Assembly (NCBI GenBank): GCA_903858965.1
Contig: CAIOKY010000092.1
Coordinates: forward strand, 1-32,495
Reading direction: 5' to 3'
Length of the DNA: 32,495 nucleotides
Origin: an uncultured Nitrosomonadales bacterium
Lineage (GTDB): Bacteria > Pseudomonadota > Gammaproteobacteria > Burkholderiales > Gallionellaceae
The translations under genes and the position numbers were made by a program. This document shows positions 19,393 to 28,788 of the stretch, piece after piece. The first letter of the stretch is position 1; each line of letters starts with the position of its first letter. The notes below the pieces were generated by a model. That model had not been told where the DNA came from. It worked only from the letters and a program-made list of their open reading frames with translations, and did no database searches.

Positions 19393-19650
19393 TTAAGCAG
19401 CTACGATGGATACTGTCCTGCGCTTTTGCGCGCCCTTGATGGCGAATACGACCTTGCCGGTGATTTTGGCAAACAGCGTGTGATCCTTGCCCATGCCGAC
19501 GTTGTCACCGGGGTGAAACTCAGTGCCGCGCTGGCGTACGATGATGCTGCCTGCGTTGATCAACTCGCCACCGTAGCTCTTTACGCCCAGTCGCTTCGAG
19601 TGTGAGTCGCGTCCGTTACTGGTACTGCCGCCGCCTTTTTTTGATGCCAT
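19393..19650 (-). CDS. rpmA: 50S ribosomal protein L27
   Basis: An 85-residue ribosomal protein. It begins [22 protein letters not shown], where the flexible N-terminal tail reaches towards the peptidyl-transferase centre, and contains [27 protein letters not shown], the core of L27. No N-terminal extension of the Firmicutes cleaved type is present. It lies 31 bp after rplU in the same transcript. Confidence 0.99.
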   Translation of the reverse strand: MASKKGGGSTSNGRDSHSKRLGVKSYGGELINAGSIIVRQRGTEFHPGDNVGMGKDHTLFAKITGKVVFAIKGAQKRRTVSIVAA

Positions 19651-19681
19651 GCTGGTTGCTCCTTACAATTTATGCCTGGAT

Positions 19682-19993
19682 TTACGCCGAGATGCCGTCG
19701 ATGCGGATCTCGGTGTAGTTTTGACGATGACCTTGATTCTTCTGGTAGTGTTTGCGGCGGCGCATCTTGAAGATGCGTACCTTATCGCCGCGACCATGCG
19801 CAACGATTGTCGCTTTGACGCTAGCACCGTTCAGCAAAGGCTTGCCCACGGAAAGCTTGTCGCCGTCGGCTACCATCAGGACCTTGTCCAGCACGATGGC
19901 ACTGCCCACGTCGCCGGGGAGGATTTCAACTTTTAAAGTTTCACCGTTGGTGACGCGATATTGCTTACCACCGGTTTTAATGACTGCGTACAT
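19682..19993 (-). CDS. rplU: 50S ribosomal protein L21
   Basis: A 103-residue ribosomal protein: [23 protein letters not shown] at the start, and the conserved end with [23 protein letters not shown] that contacts 23S rRNA. Length is typical. It is the first gene of the rplU-rpmA unit and has a strong promoter about 40-65 bp upstream. Confidence 0.99.
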   Translation of the reverse strand: MYAVIKTGGKQYRVTNGETLKVEILPGDVGSAIVLDKVLMVADGDKLSVGKPLLNGASVKATIVAHGRGDKVRIFKMRRRKHYQKNQGHRQNYTEIRIDGISA

Positions 19994-20031
19994 AACAACC
20001 TCGATCTATTGCGGTTTTTGCGAAGGCGCGG

Positions 20032-20059
20032 ATTATACATAATTATCCGGCATCGTCAA
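20032..20059 (-). promoter_or_regulatory. Promoter of rplU-rpmA
   Basis: On the minus strand TTGACG (20054-20059), 16 bp, then TATAAT (20032-20037). The predicted start leaves a short leader of about 30 nt. Confidence 0.8.
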
Positions 20060-20252
20060 AATCCTTTTTTATAACCAAATTCAATATTTTTAAGCCAGAC
20101 TATAACCAATGACTTGCCAGCGTTTTTTGCTGGCTTAGTCAGATGGCTAGTTATTCTACCAGGCGCGGGCGAAAAATCGCCGCGCAGCATATGGGTTATA
20201 TGTAAGCCAGATTTTTCAATCGCAACAACGTATGGCGACGAAATATTGAATT

Positions 20253-21509
20253 TTAGCGGCGCATGGAGTCGAAGAACTCCGCGTTGTTCTTGGTAGCCTT
20301 GATCTTGTCGAGCAGGAATTCCATCGCTTCCAGCTCGTCCATCGGGTAGAGCAGCTTGCGCAACAACCAGATCCTTTGCAGGATATCCTGCTTGATCAGC
20401 AGCTCTTCCTTGCGCGTGCCGGAACGGTTCACGTTGATTGCCGGGTAGATGCGCTTTTCGGCCATGCGCCTATCCAGGTGGATTTCCATGTTGCCGGTGC
20501 CCTTGAATTCTTCATAGATCACATCGTCCATGCGCGAACCGGTATCGACCAGCGCGGTGGCGATGATGGTTAAGCTGCCGCCTTCCTCGATGTTGCGCGC
20601 CGCGCCGAAGAATCGTTTGGGTCTATGCAGCGCGTTGGCGTCCACACCACCGGTCAATACCTTGCCGGAAGAGGGAACCACGGTGTTGTATGCACGCGCC
20701 AAACGGGTGATGGAATCGAGCAGGATCACCACATCCTTTTTGTGTTCGACCAAGCGCTTGGCCTTTTCCAGCACCATTTCCGCGACCTGCACATGGCGGC
20801 TGGCCGGTTCGTCGAACGTGGAAGCAACCACTTCGCCGCGCACGGTGCGGGTCATTTCGGTCACTTCCTCGGGACGTTCGTCGATCAGCAGCACGATCAG
20901 GGTCGCATCGGGATTGTTCGAGGAGATGGAGTGAGCGATGTGTTGCAGCATCACGGTCTTGCCGGATTTCGGCGAGGCCACCAGCAGTCCGCGCTGGCCT
21001 TTGCCGATCGGCGCGACGATGTCGATGATGCGGCCGGTGATGTTCTCTTCGGCCTTGATGTCGCGCTCAAGTATCAAAGGCTCGGTGGGGAATAGTGGTG
21101 TCAGATTTTCAAACAGGATCTTGTTCTTTGCGTTCTCGGGCGGTTCGCCGTTGACCCTGTCTACCTTTACCAGCGCGACATATCTTTCGCCATCCTTCGG
21201 CGTGCGTATCTCGCCTTCGATGGTATCCCCGGTATGCAGGTTGAAGCGGCGTATCTGGCTCGGGCTCACATAGATGTCATCGGGGCCGGCCAGATAGGAG
21301 GTGTCCGGCGAGCGCAGGAAGCCGAAACCATCCGGCAGGATCTCCAGCGTGCCGTCGCCGAAGATGCTTTCGCCCTTTTTGGCATGGCTCTTCAGCAGCG
21401 CAAACATGACATCCTGCTTGCGCATTCGGTTGGCGTTTTCTATTTCATTGGCCGAGGCCATTTCAACGAGTTCAGTGACGTGCTTTGTTTTTAGGTCAGA
21501 TAGGTGCAT
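20253..21509 (-). CDS. rho: Transcription termination factor Rho
   Basis: A 418-residue hexameric RNA-dependent ATPase that ends transcription. N-terminal helical part and cold-shock-like RNA-binding domain (about 50-120, with DGFGFLRSP and [16 protein letters not shown]), then the RecA-like core: Walker [12 protein letters not shown], Walker [17 protein letters not shown], the secondary RNA site loop and the Arg finger region [17 protein letters not shown]. The start [18 protein letters not shown] is the family's usual one. It lies about 200 bp downstream of trxA on the same strand, with a pyrimidine-rich leader between. Confidence 0.99.
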   Translation of the reverse strand: MHLSDLKTKHVTELVEMASANEIENANRMRKQDVMFALLKSHAKKGESIFGDGTLEILPDGFGFLRSPDTSYLAGPDDIYVSPSQIRRFNLHTGDTIEGEIRTPKDGERYVALVKVDRVNGEPPENAKNKILFENLTPLFPTEPLILERDIKAEENITGRIIDIVAPIGKGQRGLLVASPKSGKTVMLQHIAHSISSNNPDATLIVLLIDERPEEVTEMTRTVRGEVVASTFDEPASRHVQVAEMVLEKAKRLVEHKKDVVILLDSITRLARAYNTVVPSSGKVLTGGVDANALHRPKRFFGAARNIEEGGSLTIIATALVDTGSRMDDVIYEEFKGTGNMEIHLDRRMAEKRIYPAINVNRSGTRKEELLIKQDILQRIWLLRKLLYPMDELEAMEFLLDKIKATKNNAEFFDSMRR

Positions 21510-21522
21510 AGCGATGCGCGCA

Positions 21523-21591
21523 GGGTGATTGAAAGAAAGAGATTCGAGAGAATGTTACCAAGAGAATATTAATAGGGAAGTAAGAAATAAA
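21523..21591 (-). promoter_or_regulatory. C-rich, G-poor leader of rho (possible rut site)
   Basis: On the minus strand this 69-nt stretch directly before rho holds about 19 C and 3 G, with many TC/TTC steps and little potential to fold. Rho loads on such RNA, and rho autoregulation through its leader is known in E. coli. The site is inferred from composition only. Confidence 0.4.
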
Positions 21592-21707
21592 TCAGGTTGA
21601 ACCGGAGTGGGAGATGACCACCCGCATGGCCAGCGCGTTCGCTTTATTATGTTTTAGTTACAGAGGTGCGAAGCTGGAGAGGCGATGCGGGTGTGACAGT
21701 AAACGCT

Positions 21708-22034
21708 TTAAATGTGGCTGTCAATAAAAGCCGTTAATTGGGATTTTGACAACGCGCCGACCTTGGTCGCCGCAATGTCGCCGTTTTTGAACAACATCAG
21801 CGTCGGAATACCGCGTATGCCGAATTTTGCCGGGGTTTGCTGATTTTCGTCCACGTTCAGCTTGGCTACCGTCAGGCGCCCGGCATATTCCTTGGATACT
21901 TCTTCCAGAATGGGCGCGATCATGCGGCACGGACCGCACCATTCAGCCCAGTAATCCACCAGCACGGGCAGGGGAGCCTGCACGACTTCGGCGTCAAATG
22001 TGGCATCGGAAACGTAATGTATATGTTCACTCAT
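21708..22034 (-). CDS. trxA: Thioredoxin 1
   Basis: A 108-residue thioredoxin: [22 protein letters not shown] with the WCGPC active site, then [28 protein letters not shown] with the cis-Pro (GIPT). It reduces protein disulfides in the cytoplasm with electrons from thioredoxin reductase. The ATG at 22034 gives the standard length; the frame is open further upstream but the extra 34 residues do not look like a thioredoxin. It lies before rho on the same strand and is divergent from fdxA. Confidence 0.98.
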   Translation of the reverse strand: MSEHIHYVSDATFDAEVVQAPLPVLVDYWAEWCGPCRMIAPILEEVSKEYAGRLTVAKLNVDENQQTPAKFGIRGIPTLMLFKNGDIAATKVGALSKSQLTAFIDSHI

Positions 22035-22215
22035 GGTTAATTCTCGCTCTTGTGAGGGTTGTGTTCGGAATGCAACAGGCGCTAGATTGGGGATGGGTCG
22101 CTGGAATTCAAGCTGTTCAAACCACATCCTAACCAAAAACGGCTTTGCTGTGAAGTGAATTAATTCCGCTAGGCTCTGCTAAAATGCCGCGTTGTTGATA
22201 ATTTGGAGTTTCATT

Positions 22216-22539
22216 ATGACCTACGTTGTTTCTGAATCATGCATCAAATGTAAATATACCGACTGTGTGGAAGTCTGTCCGGTGGATTGTTTCCATGCGG
22301 GGCCGAATTTCCTGGTGATCGATCCCGATGAGTGCATCGATTGTACCCTGTGCGTGGCGGAATGCCCGGTAGAGGCGATCTATGCCGAGGATGACCTGCC
22401 GGAGAACCAGCGCCATTTCATCGCGCTGAATGCCGAGTTGTCCAAAACCTGGAAAGTCATCGTCGAAAAGATCGACGCGCCTGCCGATGCTGATGAGTGG
22501 AAGGATGTTAAAGAGAAGCTGCATCTCCTCGAACGCTGA
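22216..22539 (+). CDS. fdxA: 7Fe-type ferredoxin FdxA
   Basis: A 107-residue ferredoxin carrying one [3Fe-4S] and one [4Fe-4S] cluster. It begins [29 protein letters not shown] and continues [25 protein letters not shown]; the Cys pattern C-x7-C-x3-CP and C-x2-C-x2-C-x3-CP is that of FdxA of proteobacteria. The helical C-terminal third is also typical. TGGAG at 22204-22208 supports the ATG at 22216. Immediately after its TGA begins a hairpin repeat that separates it from the nuclease gene. Confidence 0.97.
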   Translation: MTYVVSESCIKCKYTDCVEVCPVDCFHAGPNFLVIDPDECIDCTLCVAECPVEAIYAEDDLPENQRHFIALNAELSKTWKVIVEKIDAPADADEWKDVKEKLHLLER

Positions 22540-22678
22540 GAGACCTCTTCACAACTACTGCGCTTGCTGATACTTCGTTAAAAAATGACTCAAAGTCCTC
22601 ATTTACTTTTTGTAAACTGCGGCTTTTCGTCATTTTTGCCTCGTCTGAGCTGCGCTCGTGACGTTGTGCAGAGGTCTC
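22540..22678. repeat. 139-bp hairpin element with terminal inverted repeats (MITE-like)
   Basis: Ends are 16-bp inverted repeats with one mismatch (GAGACCTCTTCACAAC at 22540-22555; its complement at 22663-22678). Nested inside are AAAAATGAC (22581-22589) against GTCATTTTT (22629-22637) and a central hairpin TTTAC/GTAAA (22602-22606, 22612-22616), so the whole element can fold back on itself. It begins directly at the fdxA stop codon and ends 2 bp before the start codon of the next gene. No clear target duplication. Confidence 0.8.
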
Positions 22679-22679
22679 A

Positions 22680-25349
22680 TTGAGCTCTGCTTTTTATAAA
22701 AGAATAGCCAAACTTATACTGTCCAGCCATGCGCAGGATTTACCCGATCTGCGCGGGGCAACGGTGTTGTTGCCCAACTATCATGTTGCGCAACCGCTGG
22801 CACTGGCGTTAAGCGCGGCCGCCAAACTACCCGCTTTGCTGTTGCCGCAAATGGTCACGCTCAACGATTGGGCGCAATCCATCCCTTTGGCACATTCTAT
22901 CCAGCCCGACACCCAGCGCATTGCCGCCTTGTATCAGGCATTGCGCGAACGGCGCTGGTTTGCCGATGCCGACCTGTGGAGCCTGTCGCGCGAATTGCTG
23001 GGCTTGATGGATGACCTGACGCGCCATCATGTTGCGTTGCCGACAACCGCAGAAGAATTCTCCCGACAGCTTGCCGAGGCCTATCAGGCGCGCAGCGGAC
23101 AGTCGATGCAGTTCGAGGCGCGCGTGGTGCACGAGTTGTGGTATGCGATGGCAGCGAATAGTGATATAGACAGCGTGCGTGCTTATCAGCAGCGGCTGGC
23201 GCTGTTGGCGCAGCGGGTGGACTCACCGTTGTATATATTGCTGACCTCGGATCTGTCTGCACCGGAAGCACATTTTCTGGAAGCCTGTGGCGCGCGCGTT
23301 TCTGTCAAGATTTTTGATCTGCGTGAGATGGTGGCCAATGTGCCGGATTGCGCGTTGCTGTCCTGTTCCTTGCAACATGCTGCGGAAAGCAACGATCTGC
23401 GTAGCGATGCCGCACTACTGCAAAAACAACCTGAAGCTGCATTGTCCCGGCGCCTGCGTCTGTTCGGTGCGCACAGCCTGGAGCAGGAGGCGTGTGCCGC
23501 CGAGCTGCAGGTGCGGCGTTGGCTGCTGGAGGGTAAGCAAAATATTGCGCTGGTCGCGCAGGACCGTCTGGTGGCGCGTCGTGTGCGCGCATTGCTCGAG
23601 CGCGCCGGGGTGCTGGTGAGCGACGAGACCGGCTGGACATTCTCCACGCTGGCGGTGAGCACGGTGCTGATGCGCTGGCTGGATGCGCTGCAAAGCGATT
23701 TTTATTACCAGGATCTGCTTGACCTGCTCAAGTCGCCATTCATCTTTGCCGACCAAGATGCGAGTGAACGCAAGCAGGCGGTGTACCAACTCGAACAGCT
23801 GGTGCGCAAGCACGGCGTGGCATCTCACCTCGAGACATTTCTCGATCTGGCGCATGGAGAACCTGAGGTGCAGACGGCGCTGGCGCGGCTGCGCCAAGCG
23901 GCGGATACATTGCGCAAAAATAATGACACCTTGAATGGCTGGCTGCGTGCGCTGGATGCAAGCCTGTCCGTCCTCGGCGTATTGCAAGGCCTGGCGGCTG
24001 ATGAGGCAGGTGCGCAGTTGTTGCAGATACTGCAAAGCTGGCAGCAGGAACTGGCGGCGGACAACACGCGCTTCAGCCGCGCCGAATGGCGGCACTGGCT
24101 CGCACAGCAACTCAATGAAAATACCTTCATTGATAAATCCATCGATAGCCCGGTGTTGCTGACTTCACTTAAGTCCACGCGCTGGCGCAGTTTCGATGCG
24201 GTGCTGTTGCTTGGCAGCGATGCCGCACATTTGCCGAGCGTCGACAACGGCAGCGTATGGTTCAACGACGCGGTGCGCAGCACGCTGGGTCTGCCGACGC
24301 GCGAGATGAAACTGGCACAGCAACGCGACGATCTGCTCGCGCTGCTGGCGATGAATGACACGGTGCTGGTCACCTGGCAGGCCAGCAAAAGCGGCGAAAA
24401 GAATCTGTTGAGCCCGCATCTCGAAATGCTGCGCGCGCTGCACCAGCTGGCTTATGGCGATGATCTGGCAGACCGGGAGTTGGCAGGAATGCTGGATGAT
24501 GCGCAGGTGCGCACGAACGAATTCCCGTTGCCTGAGCAAGCCGTTATGCCTGCTCCCAACGTCCCACATAGCCTTATCCCCGGCCGCATTTCGCCCAGCG
24601 GTTACAACAGCCTAGTTGCCTGCCCATACCAGTTCTATGCGCGCCATATATTGCACCTCAACGAATTGGACGAGGTGCGCGAGGGCGTTGAGAAGCGCGA
24701 TTATGGCGAGTGGGCGCATGACATCCTGCACCGCTTCCATCAGCAATTTCCGGTGCTGGCCGAACATCCCCGGGCAGAACTGGAAGATGCATTGCAACGC
24801 ATCAGCAGCGGGGTGTTTGCGCCAGCAGTAGAACGCGATTACCTCGCGCGCGCCTGGCTGTTGCGCTGGCAGCAGGCGATCCCCGCTTATCTGGATGCAC
24901 AAGTGAAAAGTGAAGCAGAGGGCTGGCGCTACCAGAATGGCGAAGTACAGTTTGAATTGCCGTTGACCGATGAGTTGACGATGCACGGGCGCATCGACCG
25001 CGTGGATGCGCGCGAGAACGAGAACAAAGTGCTGGACTACAAGATGATGGATGCGACCCGGCTGCGCAACAAGCTCAGGGAAGCAGGCGAGGATGTGCAA
25101 CTGGCTTGCTATGCCCGCGTATATGAGTCCGACGAGGCGGCATTCATCAGTATCGAAAAAGACAAGGTGATTGCGGTTGCTCCGCCGCAGGATGTGCCGG
25201 AACTGGCGCAGGCCAATATCGAAAGATTGCAGGCGCTGTTCGTACAGATGCGCGCGGGCGCGGCGATGCCAGCACACGGCGTGGATGAGGCTTGCGTGTA
25301 TTGCGAAATGCGCGGGCTTTGCCGCAAGAACGAATGGAGTGCGGCATGA
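22680..25349 (+). CDS. AddB-like PD-(D/E)XK nuclease of a recombinational repair pair
   Basis: An 889-residue protein. The N-terminal two thirds have the helicase-like character of AddB/RecB-type partners, but I find no Walker A (GxGKT) near the start (VLLPNYHVAQPLALAL), so it is probably not an ATPase. The C-terminal nuclease is clear: PSGYNSLVACPYQFYARHIL, HGRIDRVDARENENKVLDYKMM (catalytic Asp and DYK) and QLACYA. Cys648 together with Cys872, Cys875 and Cys881 (CVYCEMRGLC) match the AddB-type iron-sulfur staple. It fits the betaproteobacterial 'probable DNA repair protein' family (TIGR03623) that works with the UvrD-like protein encoded downstream in double-strand break processing. The start is TTG at 22680, just past a repeat element; there is no good ribosome site, so a later start is possible. 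Confidence 0.85.
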   Translation: MSSAFYKRIAKLILSSHAQDLPDLRGATVLLPNYHVAQPLALALSAAAKLPALLLPQMVTLNDWAQSIPLAHSIQPDTQRIAALYQALRERRWFADADLWSLSRELLGLMDDLTRHHVALPTTAEEFSRQLAEAYQARSGQSMQFEARVVHELWYAMAANSDIDSVRAYQQRLALLAQRVDSPLYILLTSDLSAPEAHFLEACGARVSVKIFDLREMVANVPDCALLSCSLQHAAESNDLRSDAALLQKQPEAALSRRLRLFGAHSLEQEACAAELQVRRWLLEGKQNIALVAQDRLVARRVRALLERAGVLVSDETGWTFSTLAVSTVLMRWLDALQSDFYYQDLLDLLKSPFIFADQDASERKQAVYQLEQLVRKHGVASHLETFLDLAHGEPEVQTALARLRQAADTLRKNNDTLNGWLRALDASLSVLGVLQGLAADEAGAQLLQILQSWQQELAADNTRFSRAEWRHWLAQQLNENTFIDKSIDSPVLLTSLKSTRWRSFDAVLLLGSDAAHLPSVDNGSVWFNDAVRSTLGLPTREMKLAQQRDDLLALLAMNDTVLVTWQASKSGEKNLLSPHLEMLRALHQLAYGDDLADRELAGMLDDAQVRTNEFPLPEQAVMPAPNVPHSLIPGRISPSGYNSLVACPYQFYARHILHLNELDEVREGVEKRDYGEWAHDILHRFHQQFPVLAEHPRAELEDALQRISSGVFAPAVERDYLARAWLLRWQQAIPAYLDAQVKSEAEGWRYQNGEVQFELPLTDELTMHGRIDRVDARENENKVLDYKMMDATRLRNKLREAGEDVQLACYARVYESDEAAFISIEKDKVIAVAPPQDVPELAQANIERLQALFVQMRAGAAMPAHGVDEACVYCEMRGLCRKNEWSAA

Positions 25350-25359
25350 CTATTATTTT

Positions 25360-25482
25360 GTCATTCCCGCGCAGGCGGGAATCCAGCAAAACAATAAATT
25401 CGCATAGCGGACAAAACCAAGGCGTTGTCCCGCTACGCGGGAATTGTTCAATCGTCTGGATTCCCGCCTGCGCGGGAATGAC
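25360..25482. repeat. dRS3-like paired inverted repeat between the addB- and addA-like genes
   Basis: Two perfect 27-bp inverted arms (25360-25386 and 25456-25482) with the core ATTCCCGCGCAGGCGGGAAT, each a hairpin, flanking 69 bp with a small hairpin CCCGC-TAC-GCGGG at 25429-25441. It fills most of the 156-bp gap between the two genes. Confidence 0.9.
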
Positions 25483-25505
25483 GAGGTATGTGATGAGGTG
25501 TATTT

Positions 25506-28500
25506 ATGGATAACCACATCGCCCTTAATCCCGAGCACAGCGTCGTCGTGGAAGCCTGCGCGGGCAGCGGCAAGACTTGGCTGCTGGTGTCGCGCATCGT
25601 GCGCCTACTGCTGGCTGGCGTGCAGCCTGGTGAGATACTTGCGATCACTTTCACGCGCAAGGCCGCGCAGGAGATGCAGGCGCGCTTGCACGAATGGTTG
25701 CACCTGCTGGCGGTGGCTAATGATGATGAAGTCAGAAAATTCCTGCGCGAACGCGGCATCGGGGATAGCATCGGGGACGACATCGACGATGCATTGCTGG
25801 CAAAAGCGCGCAGCCTGTACCGCGACGCACTGCTGGCGCAACCGGCTATTACCATCAGTACCTTTCACGGCTGGTTCATGCAGCTCATCCAGCGCGCGCC
25901 GCTGAATGCCGGCGTGCCGGTCGGCATGCAACTGCTGGAGCGCACTGCGGCACTGCGCGATGAAGCGTGGCAGGCTTTCGCCGACAGCCTGCGCGCTGTG
26001 CCTGATGAACAGACTGCGCAGTACATGCAGTGGCTGTTCGGCGAATATGGCTTGTACAACGCGCGCGCACTGCTGGAAAACTTTGTATACAAGCGCGCCG
26101 AGTGGTGGGCGTATACGCAAGGCCGGAGCGATGCTGTGGCATGGGCGACGGAACAGTTGCGCAACGAACTCGAAATTGAGCGGAATGACGATCCGCTGGA
26201 AATGCTGTCTGAGAAAGAATTTGTGGCGAGTGTGGAAGCTTTTGCCAGCTTGCTAGAAAGCGGTTCTATCGCACAGCAAAAGGATGCAAAACTTTTGACC
26301 GATGCGATGAGTTTCCCGGATACAAGTGCCCGCTTCGATGCGTTGCTTGATGCGCTGTATACCAGCAAAGGTGAACCGCGCAAACTCAAAGCTAACAAGG
26401 GGCAAGACGAAGAACGCTATGTCAGTTTGTGCGGAGTGCTGTTTGAGGTGCTGAATACTGTGCGTGATGCCTTGACCGAACTTCAAACCTTGCGCATGAA
26501 CCAGGCCGCACTGCATTGCGGCGCGGCGCTGCTGGAACATTACCAGGAATTGAAACTGAAACAGCAGCAGATGGATTTCACTGATCTGGAATGGCAGGTG
26601 TGCCGCATGCTCAACCAGAGCGATTGCGCCGAGTACATGCAATACAAGCTGGATAGCCGCTACCGTCATGTGCTGCTGGATGAATTCCAGGATACCAACC
26701 CGTTGCAGTGGCAGATATTGCAATCATGGTTTGCTGCATCGGCGGCAGTGGACTCGCGGCCCATCGTGTTTGTGGTCGGCGATCCCAAGCAATCCATCTA
26801 CCGCTTCCGCCGCGCCGATGCGCGCCTGTTCGGCGAAGTGCGCGAATTTTTGCAGCGCGAATTCGGCGCACATCACCTGACGCAGAACGAGACGCGGCGC
26901 AATGCTCCGGCGGTGCTGGATGCGGTGAACAGGGTGTTCTCGGAACATCCGGATGGCTTTGTGGATTTCGAAAAACATGTGGCCCATCATCAGGAGCTGC
27001 CCGGATATGTTGAACTGTTTGAACTCAAAAAATTGGAAGAAGCGACAACCGAAGTTTTGCCGGACGGGCGATTGAAGCTGCGCAATCCGCTCATCACTCC
27101 AAGAGATGAGGCGGAGGAAGGTGCTCGCGAAATCGAAGCCGGACAATTCGCCGCGCACATCGCCGACATCGTTGCGAACTGGAGCGTGCAGGACAATGGC
27201 GTAACACGCCGCGCCGAATACCGCGACATTATGGTGCTGGTGCGCAAGCGCCTGCACCTGCGCGTGTACGAGCACGCCTTGCGTGTGCGTCACATTCCTT
27301 TCCTCACCTCGCGGCGCGGCGGCTTGCTCGACACGCTGGAAGCGGAAGACATCCAGGCGCTGCTGACATTCCTGATCACGCCATTCGCCGACCTGGAATT
27401 GGCACAGGCATTGCGCTCACCGATTTTTTCTTGCAGCGATGAAGACCTGATGCAGCTTGCAGAAGATGCGGACGGACGCTGGTGGTCACGGCTGCAGCGC
27501 ATCGGACAAGACGACACTGCCTCACCACAATTAGAACGTGCGCATCGCCTGCTGCAAGGTTGGCTGGCGCTCGCCGACAAATTGCCTGTGCACGACCTGC
27601 TCGATCGCATTTATTTCGAGGGCGATTTGGCGCATCGCTACGAGGCGGCGCTGCCTGCCGAGCTGCACGAGACCGTGCACGCCAATCTGCAAGCCTTCAT
27701 GGAGATCGCGCTCAGCGTCGATGCCGGGCGCTATCCCAGCCTGCCGCGCTTCCTCGCCGAGCTGCGCGAATTGCGCGCGGCGGAAAATGAATCGCCGGAC
27801 GAGGGCAGGGTGGGCGAGGTCGGCAACGCGCTGCGCATCTACACCGTGCATGAGGCCAAGGGGCTGGAAGCGCCTATCGTGTGGCTGCTGGATGCCAACG
27901 ACACGCAGCAGAAAGCCGACAGCTATAACGTCTTGCTGGATTGGCAACCCAACGCACCAAGTCCTATGCACTTCTCATTGTTCAGCGACAAGCGCGGACG
28001 CGGCGTAAAGCGCGCGCCTTACTTTGCCGCCGACGAGGCTTATGCAAAACGCGAAGAGATGAATCTGCTGTACGTCGCGATGACGCGCGCCAAACAGGCG
28101 CTGCTGGTCAGCGGCAACGGCGAAGCAGTAGCAACATCCTGGCATGGACGCATCGGGCAAGCAGTGCAGCCGCGCAGCAATCCGTTATTGGATTTGTCAT
28201 TCCCGCGAAAGCGGGAAAACGAGCCGCATGCGGCGAGTTTCGAGGAACGGCCATCTAGTCAATTTGAACTGGACTCCCGCTTTCGCGGGAGTGACGATAT
28301 TCATCTGTTGTGTCAGCCCATACCGACAGGGAAATATGTACCGCGTACCACGGCAGAACAGCGCCGAGGCATCTGGCTGCACGCGCTGCTGCAACACATG
28401 ACTCCGCCAAACGTGATCACCGACAAGGCTGCGCTTCAGGCACAGTGCGGCATTCCGTCTGCCGAGATGGGTGGCCTTGTGCAACAAGCGCAGGCCTTGC

Positions 28501-28784
28501 TTGCGCACGCATCATTGCAACGTTTCTTCAATCCGCGGCACTACCTCAGTGCGAACAATGAAATGCCTTACGTCAATGCGCGGGGCGAATTGAAGCGCAT
28601 CGACCGGCTGGTGGAATTCGACGACGAAGTATGGGTGCTGGATTACAAGACCGGTGCCGATACCGACCTTGCGCCGTATCACGCGCAGATGCTGGAATAT
28701 CGCACTGCGATGCAGGCAGTGTACGCGGGCAAGACGGTACGCTGTGCGTTGCTGTTTGCGGATGGAGAGTTGAGCGAGGTGTAA
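25506..28784 (+). CDS. AddA-like UvrD-family helicase/exonuclease
   Basis: A 1092-residue superfamily 1 helicase with a C-terminal nuclease. Motif I is VVEACAGSGKTWLL (about 13-26), motif Ia ITFTRKAAQEM, motif II LLDEFQDTNPLQW, motif III GDPKQSIYRFRRAD, motif IV near NETRRN, motif V IYTVHEAKGLEAPIVWL and motif VI LLYVAMTRAKQALLV. The RecB-type nuclease closes the protein: RIDRLVEFDDEVWVLDYKTG and the Gln/Tyr of HAQMLEYRTAM. With the upstream nuclease it should form an AddAB-type machine that processes DNA ends for RecA. Residues about 898-930 (SFPRKRE ... DSRFRGSDD) are a translation of a dRS3-like repeat lying in the linker between helicase and nuclease; the frame stays open. The start at 25506 gives MDNHIALNPEHSVVVEACAGSGKT, normal for the family. 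Confidence 0.9.
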   Translation: MDNHIALNPEHSVVVEACAGSGKTWLLVSRIVRLLLAGVQPGEILAITFTRKAAQEMQARLHEWLHLLAVANDDEVRKFLRERGIGDSIGDDIDDALLAKARSLYRDALLAQPAITISTFHGWFMQLIQRAPLNAGVPVGMQLLERTAALRDEAWQAFADSLRAVPDEQTAQYMQWLFGEYGLYNARALLENFVYKRAEWWAYTQGRSDAVAWATEQLRNELEIERNDDPLEMLSEKEFVASVEAFASLLESGSIAQQKDAKLLTDAMSFPDTSARFDALLDALYTSKGEPRKLKANKGQDEERYVSLCGVLFEVLNTVRDALTELQTLRMNQAALHCGAALLEHYQELKLKQQQMDFTDLEWQVCRMLNQSDCAEYMQYKLDSRYRHVLLDEFQDTNPLQWQILQSWFAASAAVDSRPIVFVVGDPKQSIYRFRRADARLFGEVREFLQREFGAHHLTQNETRRNAPAVLDAVNRVFSEHPDGFVDFEKHVAHHQELPGYVELFELKKLEEATTEVLPDGRLKLRNPLITPRDEAEEGAREIEAGQFAAHIADIVANWSVQDNGVTRRAEYRDIMVLVRKRLHLRVYEHALRVRHIPFLTSRRGGLLDTLEAEDIQALLTFLITPFADLELAQALRSPIFSCSDEDLMQLAEDADGRWWSRLQRIGQDDTASPQLERAHRLLQGWLALADKLPVHDLLDRIYFEGDLAHRYEAALPAELHETVHANLQAFMEIALSVDAGRYPSLPRFLAELRELRAAENESPDEGRVGEVGNALRIYTVHEAKGLEAPIVWLLDANDTQQKADSYNVLLDWQPNAPSPMHFSLFSDKRGRGVKRAPYFAADEAYAKREEMNLLYVAMTRAKQALLVSGNGEAVATSWHGRIGQAVQPRSNPLLDLSFPRKRENEPHAASFEERPSSQFELDSRFRGSDDIHLLCQPIPTGKYVPRTTAEQRRGIWLHALLQHMTPPNVITDKAALQAQCGIPSAEMGGLVQQAQALLAHASLQRFFNPRHYLSANNEMPYVNARGELKRIDRLVEFDDEVWVLDYKTGADTDLAPYHAQMLEYRTAMQAVYAGKTVRCALLFADGELSEV
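28196..28295. repeat. dRS3-like element inside the addA-like coding region
   Basis: Left arm from 28196 (GTCATTCCCGCGAAAGCGGG), right arm 28269-28295, complementary apart from two single-base changes and a diverged inner end of the left arm. Between them is a perfect 12-bp palindrome GCCGCATGCGGC (28223-28234). It is read without a stop codon as part of the protein. Confidence 0.9.
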
Positions 28785-28788
28785 AAAT

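Noticed and set aside
20114-20296. Small plus-strand frame downstream of rho
   Set aside because: No ribosome site, overlaps the 3' end of rho, and the translation has no recognisable features.
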